From Anodontia alba (Eukaryota > Mollusca > Bivalvia > Lucinida > Lucinidae): 64,000 nucleotides of DNA. The notes below the pieces were generated by a model that was not told where the DNA came from, made no database searches, and was given only the letters and a program-made list of their open reading frames with translations. Shown in pieces: positions 23,601 through 33,467 of this stretch. The stretch covers positions 113,571,953-113,635,952 of the forward strand of contig OZ024827.1 in the NCBI GenBank assembly GCA_964016985.1, read 5' to 3'. The position numbers and the translations under genes were made by a program. The first letter of the stretch is position 1; each line of letters starts with the position of its first letter.

Positions 23601-24038
23601 GTGAAGAGGGTTGTTACGTAAGAAGACAGTGGACTTAGCCAGCCTATTTTAAGAAAGTGGCACATTCCCGGAGTGCCGAACAAACTATCTGGTGATTAAT
23701 TAGTGTACCGGACAATTATTTGTTTTGTTATGAGAAACATTATTCGACATAGAATTAATCGGATGGAACTGAACAAACATCAGTGTGGTAATTATTTATT
23801 TGTTCATACAATTTCACATTCAGTTTACCAATCACACATAGCAAATTAGAAAACCCTTTCGTCTTGTTGGTCATTTTTTGTCGTTTCTGGCGTCTGATAG
23901 CCAGGTCAATTTTGGCTGTAAATGAATCTGTCCTAAAATTTCGAACAGTAAATTTTTTCGCAAATCATAATTTCTAAAATTTCGAACAGCAAGAACTGAA
24001 ATTATTTAATTTTGTTCGAAATTTTAGGACATATACCG
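20659..24038. mobile_element. 3,380 bp TA-flanked inverted-repeat element inside copy A
   Basis: Ends are CGGTAWATGTCCTAAAATTT followed by CGAAC, 25 bp with one mismatch between the ends. They are flanked by TA at 20657-20658 and 24039-24040. The empty site exists in copy B near 39562 (GGAATTATTAAA), which proves the insertion and its borders. Subterminal copies of CTAAAATTTCGAACA recur four or more times near each end. TA duplication suggests the IS630/Tc1/mariner group, but no transposase is readable inside. The interior is less AT-rich than the host element and holds several GATCTGGGTC(T/G) palindromic modules. Confidence 0.85.
21545..21870. repeat. Palindromic module with separated arms inside the 3.4 kb element
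   Basis: Left arm GACAGATAGGCCTG plus CAGATCAGACGCCGCA, right arm GCGGCGTCTGATCTGGGTCT plus CAGGCCTGTCTGTCC. About 200 bp lies between the arms. A second left arm lies at 22318-22380, and degenerate right arms at 22660-22700 and 23395-23412. Confidence 0.6.
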
Positions 24039-24040
24039 TA

Positions 24041-24225
24041 TTAAAAATATAACTCGCTATAAAATTACTGCCCAGAATTTTATAGATAAATATTCAATCA
24101 AATTTTTAGAATTGAATATTAATAGAATAAAATCTATGTCTGCATAATTGGTAATTCCTGAAATATCAAATTACGTACTCGCAAATGAATTCAGGAAGAA
24201 AATATATATACATATATATATATAC

Positions 24226-24264
<39 letters not shown>

Positions 24265-27002
24265 CTCTCGAAATCTATGCGTAAACCATAGAGAGTAATA
24301 AAATAATATTATTACCACGATCCCTGACAGAAGGGTAAAAACATGTATAAATATGAAAGAGATAATAATTAATTTAACGTCATATAGGTTTAAGATAAAT
24401 TTTGTTTAATCTTTAACCAATATGTAGCAACAGTGACTCGATATTCTGTATTCGTACATAGAAAAAGAGTACTTAGTCATTAGAATTTTGTATGATTGAA
24501 ATAGAGATAATGGGATCTAAATGGATGTATCTCCATGAACTGAATCGAAGGATAATATCCATTCTAAAAACTAGGGCTTGTTTTAGGCTTAGTTTAACAA
24601 GCGTAGAATTGAATTATTTCCAAGTATTCATGAAGTCGTTATGCTCTGAATACTGAGAAAACTGTTAAAATATTGTTTAGGAAATAAAAAAGTGACTGGT
24701 CCATAATGTTAGCTAGATTTAAACCTGGAACGTAGCGAGAGGGTCAATCTAACTTAAAAGTAAGTTGAGAAAGATAAATAATGAAGACAGATATATAAAT
24801 ATCGGTATAATATATTATCTCAAACTATTATCAAATAATCTGAATGTTTAAAAGCATAAATGCTACTCGAAAGTTTATTTACCGAATGTATAATCGGAGA
24901 AACTTTCAGTATGTTCAAAAACGTATCACAAAAGTAAGATCTGACCAGGAACGTAGGTGCAGCACTTACAACGTTGTGAAGTTTATATAAACATATTCTA
25001 TATTATAAATTGAAGCAGTGCATTTCAAAATCATGGAAACGTCTTGAAATGACTTATTGTGTGGAAAAATAAATAAATATCCAGTTTCGGAAAAGATATT
25101 TATCTATATATATAGACCATTTTTGATGCGGAAATCAAGATATTAATCTTTGCATTATTCGTAAACTGAACTTGAACTCTTTGCGAGAATTACTAAGATC
25201 CCTTTAACGAATGTAAACATAAAGAAGGGGTAAAGAGATAATTAAGTGTATCTTAATTCTTTACCGGCTCATAATTAAGAATGTTTTCCCTTTTGTCTAA
25301 GCCTAGACCGTACATTGATTAATATGAATATGATAATATCTGCTATTATGAGGTAAACTCTCGTTAATTAACCTCTAAGCATCTATTAAAAATATATATC
25401 AACATAATCTAGAGCTTCGGTAAGTTTAGAGGAAGGAAATGATTGACTTTGGCAGTTTCTGAATAGTTACAAAGTCAATAAGGAAAGTTTTGTATATAAT
25501 ATCTAATTTAGGCAATAATAATCTGTCACTTACTGAATAATTAATGCCTTTTCTAAATATGTATCCATTGTCAATATCAAAGGTGCGAGAAAATTTTGAT
25601 TGACATGGACTCTAGTTATAAATAAAATATTAGAGGTATATAGCTAGTCAAAGCAAAACTATTCCTCAATAAAGATAAGGTAGACCTATAATATATGAGG
25701 ATTAATTGGGTCTAGTAATTATAAGTTTTAAACCTTCCTAAATAATTTCTAATTATAATCATAATAAAATTATTATTCCAAGATGAAGAATCTTCAGCGT
25801 AATAGATTCTTACTGAGACAAAATTATCTGGTATTTTACTATCGTAGTCTTAAATGATCCAGAAGAAAAAATAAAACAGGCAAAGTAAAGAACGTATCGA
25901 ATTATATCTATGCCTAAATATAAGATTTTCTTCTTATTTATTATTTTATAGCAGAGTTTAGACAGAGCACAACTGACCTAGACTCTTATATAATCAATCA
26001 AAAGATAGTATAAAATAGAATAATAGCTTAACGGATCAACTATTTTCCATGTAGAAAGGCAAAAGGAAAATATGTACCTCAACTAGAATTTTAAATCGTA
26101 GTAATCTTGAGAGGTAGCGGATAAATAAATAAACTCTTAATTTATTTATCTGATTTGTGTAGATTTCAGATACCTTATGAATGAAATATTAATAGAAAGT
26201 AGAAAGGATCTATTTCTACTTTCTTGTCAATTTACTCCATAGATTACATGCTGATTACATATCGGGAGCAAGTAGAAATTTAGATTTCGTGTATATTTTT
26301 CTTCTTAGAACTAAGGATATTTTTATAGAGTTCACCTTTGTCTTACAGCCAAATAAGGTGAATATGTAAGAAGTTAATCTCTTTGTAGCGAATAAAAAGA
26401 GATATAAATTATATAATTATAGATGGAAGTATCATCTACACTTTGTGAATGAATTGCAAATTTGATCGTAACCGATAATTCTTAATTCATTTTCAAGAAT
26501 AAATATATATATAGAATTTTAAGTCTAGTTCAAAAAAGACTTGACAGAGTTCAACAATATAAGGGGCTACTAGGTATTAGAACCCATCGCTGTCATTCTA
26601 TAACCTATAACCCAAGACTATACACGTCTATAGTGCTCAACGACTAAACATATATTGAGCGAGGACTAGTGACTACTATTCGGTCACTAGTAATCCTACA
26701 CAATGCTCTGGCACTAGTCTACGAAACTACTGCCCGGTGAAATTTCGTTAGAATGACCTGGCACTAGTCTACGAACTACTGCCCGATGAATTTTCGTTAG
26801 AATCGGAAGTTAACCTCTTTCTAGTGAATGAAAGAGATAAATTGCATAAGTTAATTTAAAATATTAATAGAATTACACTTCTATAATAAGTCAATGGAAT
26901 ATTTAGAAATTTATTATATAAAATGTTACTATGTATTTCATTTTATAACCTTTATCCATAGACTTGACTTATCTATAAAGCTCTATGAACAATAATAGAT
27001 TG
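24041..27002. other. Central unique part of copy A
   Basis: AT-rich and colinear with about 39563-42420 of copy B, apart from small indels such as a ~70 bp segment near 25055-25125 that copy B lacks. A (TA)n tract with CATATATA lies at 24205-24263. No ORF over 60 codons was recognised as coding. Confidence 0.6.
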
Positions 27003-27540
27003 TTCGGGGACTAGTGACTGTTACCCAATCACTAGTAATCCGACACAATGACTGGACACTAGAACTCGTAACTATTGCCCAGTAGACGCCACTAGTAATC
27101 CAATACAATAACTGGATACTAGTAATCATAAGTATTTACCAGTGGTATACACTAGTAGCTGGACATATGACCGGACACTAGTACTCGTAACTGTTTGCCC
27201 GGTGAAGTCACTAATAAATCGACACAATTATTGGACACTAGTACTCGTAACTGTTGCCCAGTGAAGTCACTAATAATTCGACACAATGACCAGATACTAG
27301 TACTCGTAACTGTTGCCTGGTAGGAGTGACTAATAATGCGACACAATGACCGGACACTAGTACTCGTATCTGTTGCCCGGTGAAGTCACTAATAATTCGA
27401 CACAATGACCGGACACTAGTACTCGTAACTGTTGCCCGGTAGGAGTCACTAATAATGCGACACAATGACCGGACACTAGTACTCGTAATTGATGGAGTAA
27501 CTAGTAATCCGTCACAATGACTGGACACTAGTACCCGTGA
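27003..27540. repeat. Tandem array of ~60 bp units with ACTAGT cores (copy A)
   Basis: About nine units of CCGGACACTAGTACTCGTAA plus CTGTTGCCCGGTGAAGTCAC, period 59-60 bp, each holding the palindrome ACTAGT. Two degenerate units lie further left at 26690-26815. Because the period is close to 60, one reading frame stays open and shows a 20-residue repeat, which is an artefact. Copy B has about four units (42430-42685). Confidence 0.8.
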
Positions 27541-27715
27541 TAAATGCCCGGTGATTTAATCATGCCTGGATGACCGGTGACTGGATGACCGGTGACCGGT
27601 AAGAAATGCCCGGTGATTTTATCCATGCCTGGATGCCCGGTGACTGGTGACTGGTGACTGGTGAAGCTGACAATGAATGACTGGTGACTGGTGACCGGTG
27701 ACTGGTGGACAGACT
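27541..27715. repeat. CCGGTGACTGG minisatellite (copy A)
   Basis: Short units of GACTGGTGACCGGTGACTGG, with longer units containing ATGCCCGGTGATTTTATC. A shorter version is in copy B at 42700-42845. It adjoins the conserved right end. Confidence 0.75.
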
Positions 27716-28405
27716 TATTTTGGATACTAAAGCATCCATAAGAATCCACCTTGATGGGTCTTACCCCGGCAGTATAGCCATATGGGGTGGGGCTCCCATC
27801 AGTAAAGAACTGTCGTATAACCCATAAGGGTTGACAAGTTCTTTACTAATCAGCTTCTCCACCATAGAAATCTTTGCAAACTCGCAAGATATCCACTAAC
27901 AGTCCAGGTATAGCATGTCGCATCGCTGAATAATCTGGAACAAAAAGAAACAAGTTAAAATTTTTGATATAAGAAAACACGACTTCCGAACCGACCGCAC
28001 ACGAGCGTTGTGCCGATTATAGAGAGAGTCGCGAAAACGCATGTCGAAATAGCCAGTCAATAAATGCAAAATCGACAATCAAAAATTTTAAATAATAACA
28101 TGGTTAGTGAAAGGAGTGATAAAGAAACAAAAGAAACACAAGGATACAGAAATTTATCCATGAGGAATAGAAATAATCCAAATTTCTTTCACAGGTAAAA
28201 ATCCTTGTTGAGTTTCTTTGTCCACAGAAAAGAAACTGACACGTGATCAATTGAGCGGGAGGAGTTACATCACACAGGTAACTGCCTAAGGGACCTTCTG
28301 GTTTAAGACTTTAATTAACTACTGAAAGGTCGTCTTTTCTGTGGAAGGTGTGAAAACAGAAGAGAACAGCACAATATCTATAGGTTAATGTATTAGGAAG
28401 TTAAA
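27716..28405. other. Conserved right end of copy A
   Basis: The best-conserved part between the two copies. It includes GGGTCTTACCCCGGCAGTAT, an AAGAACTGTCGTATAACCCA hairpin partner and the terminal ~170 bp inverted repeat. Near 28400 it ends TATTAGGAAGTTAAA and passes into SINE sequence. Confidence 0.6.
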
Positions 28406-28539
28406 GCATTCCCCCTCTACCCTTACCCGCTACAAGGATAGCAGGCCTTGCCCAACTGTAAGCCAGTATCAGCTGGACATCCCGGTGATGTAAGATACAC
28501 AGCATCTTCGCACCACCCGACCACCCCCCATCATCATGT

Positions 28540-29360
28540 AAACAAGCCGACACAGTTCTTCATATAACACATGAACTAACGGAGCTTCTGTCTGGAACAA
28601 TTCCAGAATGAATGATACAGAGGCATCACTGACCGTAGGAAGTGAAGTTAAGTTTGCTTATTTTGAAGTCTTGTACATGGCTGGAGCATTGTTTGAATCC
28701 TTGTTTGCAAGATCTGTAAAATATTTCTGGAGAGGCTCCCACTGTTCAATAAGCCTGTCTACTACAGGACCAAGTGTCAACCACCGAGAAGGAACATGTC
28801 TTAAGAAGGTATGGGTTCCCACTTCTTCTAGCTGAATGAACTTGAAATCCTCTCTTCTGGCAGATGATATCTTGAAAAAAGAATGAATGTCCACAGCAAG
28901 ATCATCCACTGGTGTACCATATGCCTCAAGAGCCTTACAGAAACTATTGTGAACAACATGAAGGTTACATGTTCCAATGTTTATCATTCCTGGATTTCCA
29001 GCACCTTTCAAAGACGTATTAACAGCTCTAAAAATTGTCTTATTTACATTTGGTCCATCACTGCTTAATGTAAGTATAGAGGATAGGTTAACCTCATCTT
29101 CCTCTAATTTGTCCACCATGGCAGCAGCAACCTTTGCACCTTCTGCATGTCCAAACATCAATGCTGTATAAAAATGTCTGACAACTTCATTCTGTTCTTC
29201 AGACCAGAAGCGGAAATGAAAATCCATTTGTTTTATCACCTGAGTTGTGGTGGCTTCATCATAGTGAAGAGTCACAGGGTTCTTACTTGAATTTACATCA
29301 TAGATTAACTGTTTTTGAAAATAGGGCCCTGTATTGAACATCAATGCACTTAATCTGCAG
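28540..29360 (-). pseudogene. hAT transposase remnant, RNase H-like core
   Basis: Minus-strand reading contains KQMDFHFRFWSEEQ, then LTLSSDGPNVN (the second catalytic Asp region), then GTCNLHVVHNSF (the conserved C-x2-H-x2-H block) and RHVPSRWLTLGP (the RW motif). This is the motif order of the hAT RNase H fold in a family common in bivalves and cnidarians. A TAA interrupts the frame at about 28658. Beyond it the same frame stays open across 28540 and, after removing one copy of the 13 bp target duplication, into 18687. The BED-type zinc finger and roughly the first 250 residues of a normal member are absent. Confidence 0.8.
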
Positions 29361-29484
29361 CATTTTAAAAAAGTATAGGAATTTGGTAAAAAATATAGGA
29401 AATGGGTTAAAATGTAGGAAAAAAAAATAGGAAACCTGAAAAAATAGGAAAAAATAGGAAAAAATAGGAACACTTGACAGCCTG

Positions 29485-30385
29485 ACTTGGTCTGTAGTGG
29501 ACTGCAGAATATATGGAGGACTAGTACTGGCTCTGTTGTTGACTGTAGAGTATACGGAGGACTGGTACGGTATTTGTAGTGGACTGTAGAGTATACGGAG
29601 GACTGGTTCTGGGTCTGTAGTGGACTGTAGAGTACATGGAGGACTGGTACTGGTTCTGTAGTGGACTGTAGGGTATACAGAGGACTGGTATGGTGTTTGT
29701 GGTGGACTGTAGAGTATACGGAAAAACTTTGTCGGTTGTGGATTGTAGAGTATACGGAGGACTGGTAATGTGTCTGTGGTGGACTGCAGACTATAGGAAG
29801 TACTAGAACATGGTCTATAGTGGACTGTAGAGAATACGGACTGGTACTGGGTTTCTAGTGGATTGTAGAGTATACGGATGACTGGTAGACACATTTGTGC
29901 ATTTTTCGCGGACTGTAGATTGTATGGAAGACTGGTACTTATTAGGAGGACTGGTTCTGGGTCTTTAAGGAATATAGTATACGGAGGACTGGTACTGTGG
30001 CTGTAGTGGCCTGTAGAGTATAAGCAGGACATGTTCTGGGTCTGTAGGGGACTGTGAATTTCACTTAGGACTGGTACTGGGTCTATAGGGGACTGTATAC
30101 TGGGGACTGGTACTGGATTTGTAATGGACTGCACTGTGTACAGGGGACTGGTACTGGGTCTGTACTGGACTGGAAAGCATACGTATGTTTGGTGTTGGGT
30201 ATTTAGAAAATTGTAGTGTATACGGAGGATTGGTACCTTGACTGTAGTGGAGTGTACAGTATTCGGAGAACTGGTACTGTCTCTGTGGTGGACTGCGGAA
30301 TATATGGAGGACCGGTACTGGGTCTGTAGTGGAATGTAGAATTTATGAAGGACTGGTGCTGGGTCTATAGTGGAGTGGACTATAC
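29485..30385 (+). repeat. ~41 bp minisatellite, right part of the split array
   Basis: About 21 units of the same monomer and orientation as 15866-16621 (GGACTGGTACTGGGTCTGTA). It resumes exactly after the hAT terminal repeat and ends near 30385. The 278-codon minus-strand frame at 29298-30134 only reflects the repeat. Confidence 0.8.
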
Positions 30386-31811
30386 AGCTCCCAAGGGTCA
30401 GGTTAAAAGTTTATCCAAATGACTAAGTTCATTTGTTGTTCTTCATTAATTTCAATCCCCCGGAGTCAGGGGCTTTTAGCAGAGATTTTACCATAAATGT
30501 GTCCCCGCAGTGCCGGGCGTTTACCAGGGCTTTGCATTTGCAAATATGAAAGTCCCGCTGTTCCCGGTCTGCATACGGCCGGAAGTTTCAAACAACTGGT
30601 GCATTACTTGTTTCATACTTATATAATCTGACTTTGTAATAAGCCCTTTCTCATGATTCTTGTATGGATTTGACTTATTTTATAAAATAAGTACATTGCC
30701 ATGTTCGTGGTTTGTCTTTACAATCCATTTTTCTGGATTTTGCCAACAAAAATGACTTAATTGGACTTGATTCGCCTTTGGAATAATAATATTTCCTACA
30801 AGTACAAATTGTCTGCAACCAGATCAAGCTAAGACCGTTATAGAAGAGATAACAAGTACGATTTCATTATTAGAGAGAGAGAGAGACTTGGGTAAGGTGG
30901 TATAGTGGTAGTAACTGCCCAGATATTTTGGTAGAGGTGTGCGATCAAAGTATCAAAAACTTGACCTATTTTTATAACCCTGAATATTTTTACATGTTAC
31001 ACCCATACTGCTCAGATACAATACCTATATATATAATTATTGTCGCAAATCCCACCCCATATTGGCCGCACATGCCTCGTGTAGGCAGAGGCAGATGTTC
31101 TCAGAGAGAGAGAGAGAGAGAGCATCTTATATCTTATTTGCTTTCTATTTACAATTCATGTTTCAACTCTGCATAGATAGCTGGAAAGAGTATCTCGCGC
31201 CAACATAAAGACAAAAAAGATCGCCTCAAAGAGAGCAGCATATAGGATTTACTGAATCCAGTAGTTTCAGTTTCCGTTTCGAAGTAAAGTAGCAAATGTA
31301 TATTGATCAGAGTTTCCAAATTAGTCGTGCAAACATATTCTCTTCTAAAAGCAGTGTTTTCTAGTTCTGAAAGAACATTTCCTCTTGAAGGTAAGGAGCT
31401 CATAAACAGTGAAACCTGAGACAACTAAACAAGTTTGCGAGCCTGTTCAAATATAACATTTTACAGACAACAGGGATACAATGCTCAGCAGTTTGGCTTA
31501 GGCTATAAAACTATATTTTCCGAGTTAACCAAATAAATGGTCTCAGGGTTAACAGACATGATTTACGGTTTAATGGATTTTCCGGGACAATAGAAATGTT
31601 CGTTAGCACAATATAAGACAGCTATGGCGTTCCATAGGCTGTTTTGTAAAGAATTGCTTTATGTGGATGGATAGGTATCGCTACAAAACATCTGCTGACT
31701 TAATTCTTTTAGCCTTCGTAGTCGTGACGCATGTAACTATAATGTAATTGATAAAGCGTTGAATTACTGTGACTGGTGATCTAAAATTTATATTATATAT
31801 GCAACATGAAT

Positions 31812-31867
<56 letters not shown>

Positions 31868-32169
31868 ATATATACAATATAACAAAAGACAGTTGGCATG
31901 TAAATACTGATTAACTTAGGCCTACAATTACATCAATTTCAAGACCTCATTTACAAAGCGCAAGCCAGACATGCAAGAAATTATAAAACTCTACACCAGG
32001 TGGAAGACGCTTTGCATTTTGTGTTAAAATCAACGACAACCCATACTTAACCTATTGTAGATGGAATTGACTCTCCCACACTATATATTGGAAGAGTCCA
32101 ATTTCAATTTTAGGTACGTCTGGCTATGAGATTTACATATTCCTAGAGAAAAATGGCTAAACTATTTGT
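30386..32169. other. Intron sequence with microsatellites, no gene
   Basis: Contains short (GA)n runs near 30873 and 31103 and a pure (AC)n run at 31813-31860. Nothing else was identified. The 91-codon and 82-codon frames resemble no family I know. Confidence 0.45.
31813..31860. repeat. (AC)24 microsatellite
   Basis: Uninterrupted dinucleotide repeat. The Cys-Val frame on the minus strand is an artefact. Confidence 0.95.
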
Positions 32170-32240
32170 AAACAGTGGAGACCCTGATCAGACACCACAT
32201 TCTGCGGCGTCTGATCTGGGTCTGCACTGTTTGCCAAGTA
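32170..32240. repeat. Palindromic hairpin module
   Basis: Arms GTAAACAGTGGAGACCCTGA and GATCTGGGTCTGCACTGTTT around GACACCACATTCTGCGGCGT. Same family as 6950-7018. It sits just beyond the lost 3' part of the LINE remnant. Confidence 0.6.
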
Positions 32241-32357
32241 CCCTTTTACGGGTCTCCCGACTACAATGGGTTAAAAGGATGATTTGTTGTATATAAAACG
32301 ATGATGCCCACTGCAGATATTGACGCCCCTTTACTGTATGGATTCGGTTCTTTCTCT

Positions 32358-33467
32358 TTATCTTTTTGTTTTTCTTTTCCTTTTTTTCTTTCGAATCAGC
32401 TGTCCTGGACTTGGATCGTGCTTGTGATCCACTTGCTTTATTTGACTGTGTTTGTAAACTGCTTTGAGATGAAGGTTTTGTTTGTGGTCTAGACTGATGG
32501 GTAGATGCAGGTTTTGATTTAGGTTTTGGAGTAGCAGTAATGACTTTTGAATTTGGTTGAATGACAGAATCTTTTTCATTAAATTGATTAGAAGTTTCTT
32601 TTGTTTCACGTTTGGTATTAAGGGATTGAACTAATTTTGCAAAAGTAATTTCAGGTTAATTTTCTTGTATTTTGTTAGCTTCCAAATAGGTGATTTTTTT
32701 TTGAGTAACTTTGATTTTCATAATTTCTTTCTCTTTTTTCCATACTTCACATTGATTTGATTTTGAAGAGTGATTTTTACTGCAGTTCATGCACTTGGCT
32801 TCGTTTTTGCAAGCACATGGTGGTCAAAATCACCCATACCACATTTTTCACACACTGATCCATCTGGTACAAAACAGCTGTTTTCATGGTGTCCAAATCT
32901 CTGGCAGTTGAAACACCGCAGAGGATTTGTAATGTAGACTTCAACTAATATAATTCGATAGAAAATTTTTAGTGATTTCAGTAAAGAAGTGGTGTTGAAT
33001 GTTAATAATAATGTATTTGTTTCTATCAGGTTTTCATCTTTTTTTTTATACTGAAACGTTTGCAAGCTGTTACTCCTTGTTGTCTGAGATACTCAGTGAT
33101 ATTTTCTTCAGTTTCATGTTTTAGCATTCTGTCACGGATAATACCTTTACAACTATTGAGTGTTTTATGTTCCATGACAGTGACATTTAGGTTAAAGAAT
33201 TTTGTAATTTTTAAGAGATTTTCTGATTGACTTTTTCTATTTGTTTCAACTAAAAGTGTTCCATTTTTTAATTTTTTGACATTTTTTGGTGTACCAATTA
33301 TTGATTCTATTTGCTTTTCAATTATGAATGGTGACAATGATGCGATTTGTTTTTCTCATTTACTCTGAATCACGAAGTTTTCGTTTGCTTGCTTTGAATG
33401 TAAATGTCAGCGGCTGTGTTTCGTCCTCCAAAGAGTCGAACGCTATGAATCGTTTTCGAGAAGTCAT
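32358..33467 (-). pseudogene. ORF1 (gag-like) of a Jockey/I-type LINE, broken
   Basis: On the minus strand an ATG at 33467 opens MTSRKRFIAFDSLEDETQPL. A frameshift near 33360 leads into SPFIIEKQIE...IIGTPKNVKKLKNGTLLVE, then the conserved NSCKGIIRDR block. A CCHC zinc-knuckle region follows (NPLRCFNCQRFGHHENSC, then CEKCG, then a third knuckle after another frameshift near 32790). The C-terminus is Lys/Arg-rich. This layout is the nucleic-acid-binding ORF1 of jockey-like LINEs in molluscs. At least three frame breaks occur. No endonuclease/reverse transcriptase ORF follows: the sequence below 32290 is unrelated. Confidence 0.75.

Larger units (their letters stand above)
18867..28405. mobile_element. 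Large AT-rich non-coding element, copy A (about 6.2 kb without its passenger)
   Basis: Inserted in a SINE whose two halves border it, so it is a discrete insertion. It shares order and near-identity with 37867-43540. Order within it: a foldback module (18867-19193); a second end-like sequence TTAACTTCATAATACATTAA at 19192; long AT-rich unique sequence; a (TA)n tract; an array of ~60 bp units (27003-27540); a CCGGTGACTGG minisatellite (27540-27715); and a right end. That right end (28222-28395) is the reverse complement of 18913-19085 over about 170 bp at roughly 95% identity. No reverse transcriptase, transposase, Rep/helicase or tyrosine recombinase motif was seen on either strand. Likely non-autonomous; superfamily unknown. 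Confidence 0.75.
18700..28526 (-). mobile_element. SINE-like retroposon (family 2) split by the large AT-rich element
   Basis: The two halves are 18700-18866 (poly-T, then the complement of the 3' tail) and 28406-28526 (complement of the 5' half). They match the intact copy at 2786-3070 in reverse orientation, and the break falls within the AGAAATAAAAACAGTCCCC segment. Target duplication CCCATCATCATGT occurs at 18687-18699 and 28527-28539. The insertion interrupted the hAT transposase reading frame. Confidence 0.8.
16622..29484 (-). mobile_element. hAT-type DNA transposon (about 3.0 kb) swollen to 12.9 kb by nested insertions
   Basis: Terminal inverted repeat CAGGCTGTCAAGTGT at 16622, with its exact complement ending at 29484. 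The CAG start is typical of hAT elements. Both flanks carry ACTTGG (16616-16621 and 29485-29490), a 6 bp direct repeat that is shorter than the usual 8 bp. Both ends are followed by poly-purine AAAATAGGAAA repeats. Removing the inner retroposon and one copy of its target duplication leaves about 3,020 bp holding a minus-strand transposase pseudogene. The N-terminal half of a normal transposase is missing, so the copy was probably non-autonomous even before it was broken. Confidence 0.8.

Noticed and set aside
27152..27528. Repetitive proteins with a 20-residue period in the ~60 bp array
   Set aside because: The frame stays open only because the unit is close to 60 bp. There is no start context, and the degenerate units break it.
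27003..27540. CRISPR-like array
   Set aside because: Whole units repeat with no unique spacers. The context is eukaryotic.
18867..28405. piggyBac assignment for the large element because of TTAA at its inner end
   Set aside because: The ends do not start with CCC, no transposase is present, and the TTAA is not clearly duplicated outside the unit.
18867..28405. LTR retrotransposon or Steamer-like element
   Set aside because: The terminal repeats are inverted, not direct, and no gag, protease, reverse transcriptase or integrase motif was seen.
29298..30134. 278-codon minus-strand ORF
   Set aside because: It lies almost entirely in the ~41 bp minisatellite and crosses the hAT terminus.
31681..31899. 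Cys-Val rich ORF
   Set aside because: It is the (AC)n microsatellite read in frame.
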